From the NCBI GenBank assembly GCA_002726335.1, contig PBSR01000233.1, forward strand, positions 1 to 15,529: a stretch of 15,529 bases of DNA, given 5' to 3'. This stretch comes from Gemmatimonadaceae bacterium. Its GTDB lineage: Bacteria; Latescibacterota; UBA2968; UBA8231. The notes below the pieces were generated by a model. The model did no database searches, was not told the origin of the DNA, and saw only the letters and a list, made by a program, of their open reading frames with translations. The position numbers and the translations under genes were made by a program. Below are positions 13,077-15,529 of the stretch, piece after piece (position 1 is the first letter of the stretch; every line of letters starts with the position of its first letter).

Positions 13077-13886
13077 TCAGCCTTTGACGGCGCCCGCCGT
13101 CAGACCGCTGATGAACTCGCGCTGCAGAAGAAAGAACAGCAGCATCACCGGCATCACCGCCAGCAGGGTGCCGGCCATCAGGGCGCCGTACTCCTGCGAG
13201 TACAGGCCTACCATCTGATTCAGCCCGATCGTCAAGGTGAATCGCTCCTGCGTCTGCAGGATGATCTGTGGCCACAGGAAGCTGTTCCACGAGGCCATGA
13301 AGGAGATCAGGCAGAAGGCGCCGATCATCGGCCTGGCCACCGGCAGCACTACGGTCCAGTAGAGGCGAAGTTCGCTGCACCCGTCGATGCGGGCCGCCTG
13401 CAGCAGGTCGTCGGGCAGCTCCAGCAGCGACTGCCGAAAAAGAAACATGCCGAAGACGCTGACGGCACTGGGGATGATCAGCCCCATGTAGGTATCGACG
13501 AGACCGAAACGGTAGATGAGCTCGTACATCGGCGCCATCAGCACCTGGGCGGGTATCGTCATCGTTGCCAGCATCAGCACCATGATCGGCTTCTTGCCGC
13601 GGAACTCGTACTTTGCCAGAGCGAAGCCTCCCATGGAAGCAAAGATGAGCTGCACCAGCACGGTGACGCCGGTGACGAACAAGCTGTTCATCAGAAAGCG
13701 CAGGAATGGGATTTCCGTAAAGAGCTGCCTGAAGTTGTAGCCCGACAGAGTCGGGGCGAAGAACAGGTAGCTGAACAGATCGTCCGGCCCCTTGAGGCTG
13801 GCCGCCAACAGCCAGACCATCGGCGTCAGCATCACCATCGCCGCCGCCACCAGCAGCGCGTAGACCACGGCCTTCGTGGCGCTCAC
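13077..13886 (-). CDS. Sugar ABC transporter permease, MalG-type
   Basis: This 269-residue inner-membrane permease of the carbohydrate-uptake-1 type has about six hydrophobic spans, beginning with VVYALLVAAAMVMLTPMVWL (7-26). The cytoplasmic EAA loop that contacts the ATPase is seen as QAARIDGCSELRLYWTVVLP (163-182), followed by VARP. The start is GTG 13886 (MSATKAVVYALL), which overlaps the MalF-type stop as GTGA; an internal ATG at residue 17 would cut into the first span. Length is normal for MalG-like proteins. It forms a heterodimer with the upstream permease. The stop TGA is followed by one CGA codon and then the TTG start of the GH13 gene, all in the same reading frame. Confidence 0.9.
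   Translation of the reverse strand: MSATKAVVYALLVAAAMVMLTPMVWLLAASLKGPDDLFSYLFFAPTLSGYNFRQLFTEIPFLRFLMNSLFVTGVTVLVQLIFASMGGFALAKYEFRGKKPIMVLMLATMTIPAQVLMAPMYELIYRFGLVDTYMGLIIPSAVSVFGMFLFRQSLLELPDDLLQAARIDGCSELRLYWTVVLPVARPMIGAFCLISFMASWNSFLWPQIILQTQERFTLTIGLNQMVGLYSQEYGALMAGTLLAVMPVMLLFFLLQREFISGLTAGAVKG
13081..13085 (-). promoter_or_regulatory. Ribosome binding site supporting a TTG start for GH13
   Basis: AAAGG on the minus strand, within the last two sense codons of the MalG-type permease gene, lies seven bases before TTG 13073. It supports independent or re-initiated translation of the GH13 lipoprotein from TTG. Confidence 0.55.
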
Positions 13887-14797
13887 GCGTCCGTCTTCCA
13901 ACTGCCCGTCAGTCCCATCTGGACCAGGGAGATGACGAATACGCCAAGGGTGAGCATCCAGCCGATGGCCGAGGCAAAACCGAGATCGCCGAGGATCCAA
14001 CCGTTCTGGTACAGGTACATCACAATGGTGAGTCCAGCGTTGTCGGGGCCTGCCGTACTCTCGAGCATGACGTAAGGCAACTCGAACAGCTGGAAAGAGC
14101 CGATCGTGCTCAGCACGATGACAAAAACTGCCACGGGTCGGATCCCCGGGACTGTGACGTGCAGAAACTTCTGCCACGGCGACGCACCGTCCACATCCGC
14201 AGCTTCGTACAGCTGCACGTCGATCGTCTGCAGCGCCGCCAGGAAGTAGATCATATTGAAGCCCACGTACATCCACAGCGATGTCAGCACGAGGGCGGGC
14301 ATGACCAGCTCAGGTGAACCGAGCCACTTGGTGTCGATGGGAATCTCGAACAGGGCGTGCAGCACCCGATTCAGCAGACCGAACTTCGGGATGAAGATGA
14401 CGGAGAACAGGACGGCGACAAAGACCTGACCCACAAGATTGGGTGAGAAGAATCCCAGGCGGAAGAAGTTGCGCCCGCGCAAACGGGCCTGGTTGAGCAG
14501 CATGGCGAGGCCGAGACTCAAGGGTAGCTGCAGAAATACCGAACAGCTGGCATAGATGACGGTGTTGTGGATGGCCGTATGGAAGTCGGGATCCTGCAGC
14601 AGGAACACGAAGTTGGCAAAGCCGACGAAAACCTGTGACTTGGGCCCGCTGGTGACGTAGAAGGCCAGGATCAGGCTGTTCACCAGGGGATAGAGCATGA
14701 AGATGAAGAAGACCAGCACGAAGGGCGCCACGAAGACATAGGGCGCATAGCGATGCTGCAACCTGAACACCGCAGACTTGAGTTCGCCAGCCCTCAA
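13883..14797 (-). CDS. Sugar ABC transporter permease, MalF/UgpA-type
   Basis: This 304-residue inner-membrane permease has a first span YVFVAPFVLVFFIFMLYPLV (20-39) with the family's APF and YP signature, about six spans in total, and the EAA loop YEAADVDGASPWQKFLHVTV (197-216) followed by PGIRP. It pairs with the MalG-type permease just downstream. The start is TTG 14797, which overlaps the stop of the binding-protein gene as TTGA and has GAGAG nine bases upstream. The next Met is residue 34, inside the first span, so TTG is needed. The long N-terminal domain of enteric MalF is absent, as in most CUT1 permeases. Confidence 0.9.
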   Translation of the reverse strand: MRAGELKSAVFRLQHRYAPYVFVAPFVLVFFIFMLYPLVNSLILAFYVTSGPKSQVFVGFANFVFLLQDPDFHTAIHNTVIYASCSVFLQLPLSLGLAMLLNQARLRGRNFFRLGFFSPNLVGQVFVAVLFSVIFIPKFGLLNRVLHALFEIPIDTKWLGSPELVMPALVLTSLWMYVGFNMIYFLAALQTIDVQLYEAADVDGASPWQKFLHVTVPGIRPVAVFVIVLSTIGSFQLFELPYVMLESTAGPDNAGLTIVMYLYQNGWILGDLGFASAIGWMLTLGVFVISLVQMGLTGSWKTDA

Positions 14798-15529
14798 AAT
14801 GGATTTCTCTCAACGTGCCGGCGCACTTCGTCAGCCGCCGCACCTAGACGGGTACGGGCGAAATCGCGCAGACCAGCGTCACCGTTCTCGCGATAGTAAG
14901 CGCCACAGGCTGCCACCACCTGTCCCATCTTCTCTACGGCTTTCTCGACGAAAGGACTGGTGTACCAGGGCGGCGTGTCGTCTGCCACGTCAGCGTAGAG
15001 TTTCCCCAGGGGCTGATTCGACCAATAGGGCCGCGGTTCGAGGAAGGCCGGCAGCAGCCAGGCGTCGCGCAGGGGCGGCAGGATATTGGTCTCGCGAAAA
15101 CGTGCTGCCAGCTCCTCCGAGTCCAGGTACATGTGCTCGGCGACGGCCCAGGCCAGGTCCTTGTCCGCCGTCGCCTTGGTGATGCCCAGCATGGTGCCGC
15201 CGCGCACGCTCGTGCGCCGTCCGCCCGGTTCGAAAGCGGGCAAGGGCATCAGCGCCATCCTGCCTTCCATCCGAGGTACATCGATCTCGAGCAGCTTGGT
15301 GCGCCAGTCGGGGCACAGGAGCGTTACGAAGTAGCCCGTCTCGATGGCCTGGGTCAGGATCTTCGTCGAACCGAGGCTGGCACCGATCCGCGTCGGGCCA
15401 GCTGCCAGCGGCGTGAACCAGACCAGCGTCTCCAGAGCGATGTCGCTGTCCATCGTCAGATTGCCGTCGGCATCGAACAGCCCGCCTCCCCGTTGATAGA
15501 GGAAGACGTTGAACTCATCCGCCTTGGCA
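14794..15529 (-). CDS. ABC transporter sugar-binding protein, N-terminus cut by window edge
   Basis: The visible 244 codons are the C-terminal part of a family 1 (CUT1-type) extracellular solute-binding protein; the signal sequence and first lobe lie outside the window. The frame is open to the edge, beginning with KADEFNVFLYQRGGGLFDAD. Typical features are the hinge-region TMLGITKATADKDLAWAVAE, where a Gly-rich strand is followed by 'known residues being dropped in favour of helix AWAVAEHMYL', and the late RETNILPPLRDAW segment. The final helices (FVEKAVEKMGQVVAACGAY) are also usual. It delivers sugar to the two permeases encoded directly downstream, with the stop overlapping the MalF-type start (TTGA). 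The ligand cannot be read from this part. The GH13 gene in the operon suggests an alpha-glucan oligosaccharide. Confidence 0.85.
   Translation of the reverse strand, partial: AKADEFNVFLYQRGGGLFDADGNLTMDSDIALETLVWFTPLAAGPTRIGASLGSTKILTQAIETGYFVTLLCPDWRTKLLEIDVPRMEGRMALMPLPAFEPGGRRTSVRGGTMLGITKATADKDLAWAVAEHMYLDSEELAARFRETNILPPLRDAWLLPAFLEPRPYWSNQPLGKLYADVADDTPPWYTSPFVEKAVEKMGQVVAACGAYYRENGDAGLRDFARTRLGAAADEVRRHVERNPF
14807..14811 (-). promoter_or_regulatory. Ribosome binding site supporting a TTG start for MalF-type permease
   Basis: GAGAG on the minus strand lies nine bases before TTG 14797, within the final codons of the binding-protein gene. It supports the TTG start, since no ATG precedes the first membrane span. 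Confidence 0.5.

Noticed and set aside
11829..14075. A very long (748-codon) plus-strand open frame across the GH13 and permease genes
   Set aside because: It is the exact codon-register complement of both minus-strand genes, which share one frame. It is rich in His, Gln and Arg with no domain, while the opposite strand has full GH13 and permease motifs. High GC content explains the absence of stops.
13887..14276. N-terminal extension of the MalG-type permease to 14276
   Set aside because: The added 130 residues are out-of-frame readings of the MalF-type gene. The GTG at 13886 gives a normal permease length and a GTGA overlap.
1..15529. CRISPR arrays, tRNA or rRNA genes, insertion sequences, integrases or phage genes
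   Set aside because: I saw no spaced direct repeats, cloverleaf-like segments, terminal inverted repeats with a transposase, or phage structural genes. The window is fully occupied by ordinary coding sequence.

Overview
The window is GC-rich, tightly packed bacterial DNA. At least four of its products are lipoproteins, and it also encodes an outer-membrane barrel protein and several exported periplasmic proteins, so the host is a Gram-negative (diderm) bacterium. A sulfatase, a sialidase-like beta-propeller protein, an inositol-dehydrogenase-like oxidoreductase and a sugar ABC importer with its own amylase-family enzyme suggest an uncultured polysaccharide-degrading heterotroph, perhaps from marine or sediment phyla such as Latescibacterota or Poribacteria. 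That placement is inference only. I see no tRNA, rRNA, CRISPR array, insertion sequence or integrase. There is no gene-free stretch over 300 bases; the longest gap is 60 bases.

Layout. (1) Positions 1-4863, minus strand: six genes read right to left. They encode a cyclophilin-like protein, a sialidase-like propeller protein, a COG3014-like TPR lipoprotein, an unrecognised secreted protein, an LpoB-like lipoprotein and an outer-membrane barrel protein cut by the window edge. (2) 4924-7930, plus strand: a Gfo/Idh/MocA oxidoreductase, a SpoU-type RNA 2'-O-methyltransferase and a cytoplasmic sulfatase, each overlapping the next by four bases. (3) 7962-9137, minus strand: an exported TPR protein. 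It starts only 20 bases from the divergent gene 9158-10534 (plus), a dihydrolipoamide-dehydrogenase-like flavoprotein. (4) 10546-15529, minus strand: a sugar ABC importer (binding protein cut by the window edge, then MalF-type and MalG-type permeases), a GH13 lipoprotein and a CsgG/FlgT-like lipoprotein.

Working together. The right-hand operon looks like oligosaccharide uptake: GH13 trims glucans outside the inner membrane, the binding protein and two permeases import the products, and an ATPase must come from elsewhere. The plus-strand oxidoreductase and sulfatase could process imported sulfated sugars or cyclitols in the cytoplasm. The left end looks like an envelope module built around an LpoB-like lipoprotein, with a TPR lipoprotein, a secreted partner and an outer-membrane protein in consecutive order. 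It is the best candidate here for a poorly described system.

Two features of expression stand out. Six gene junctions are four-base NTGA start/stop overlaps, and the six non-ATG starts (five TTG, one GTG) all lie directly at the stop codon of an upstream gene. Both plus-strand transcription-unit heads lack a usable Shine-Dalgarno sequence and instead have a TANNNT hexamer exactly seven bases before the ATG, which suggests leaderless mRNAs.
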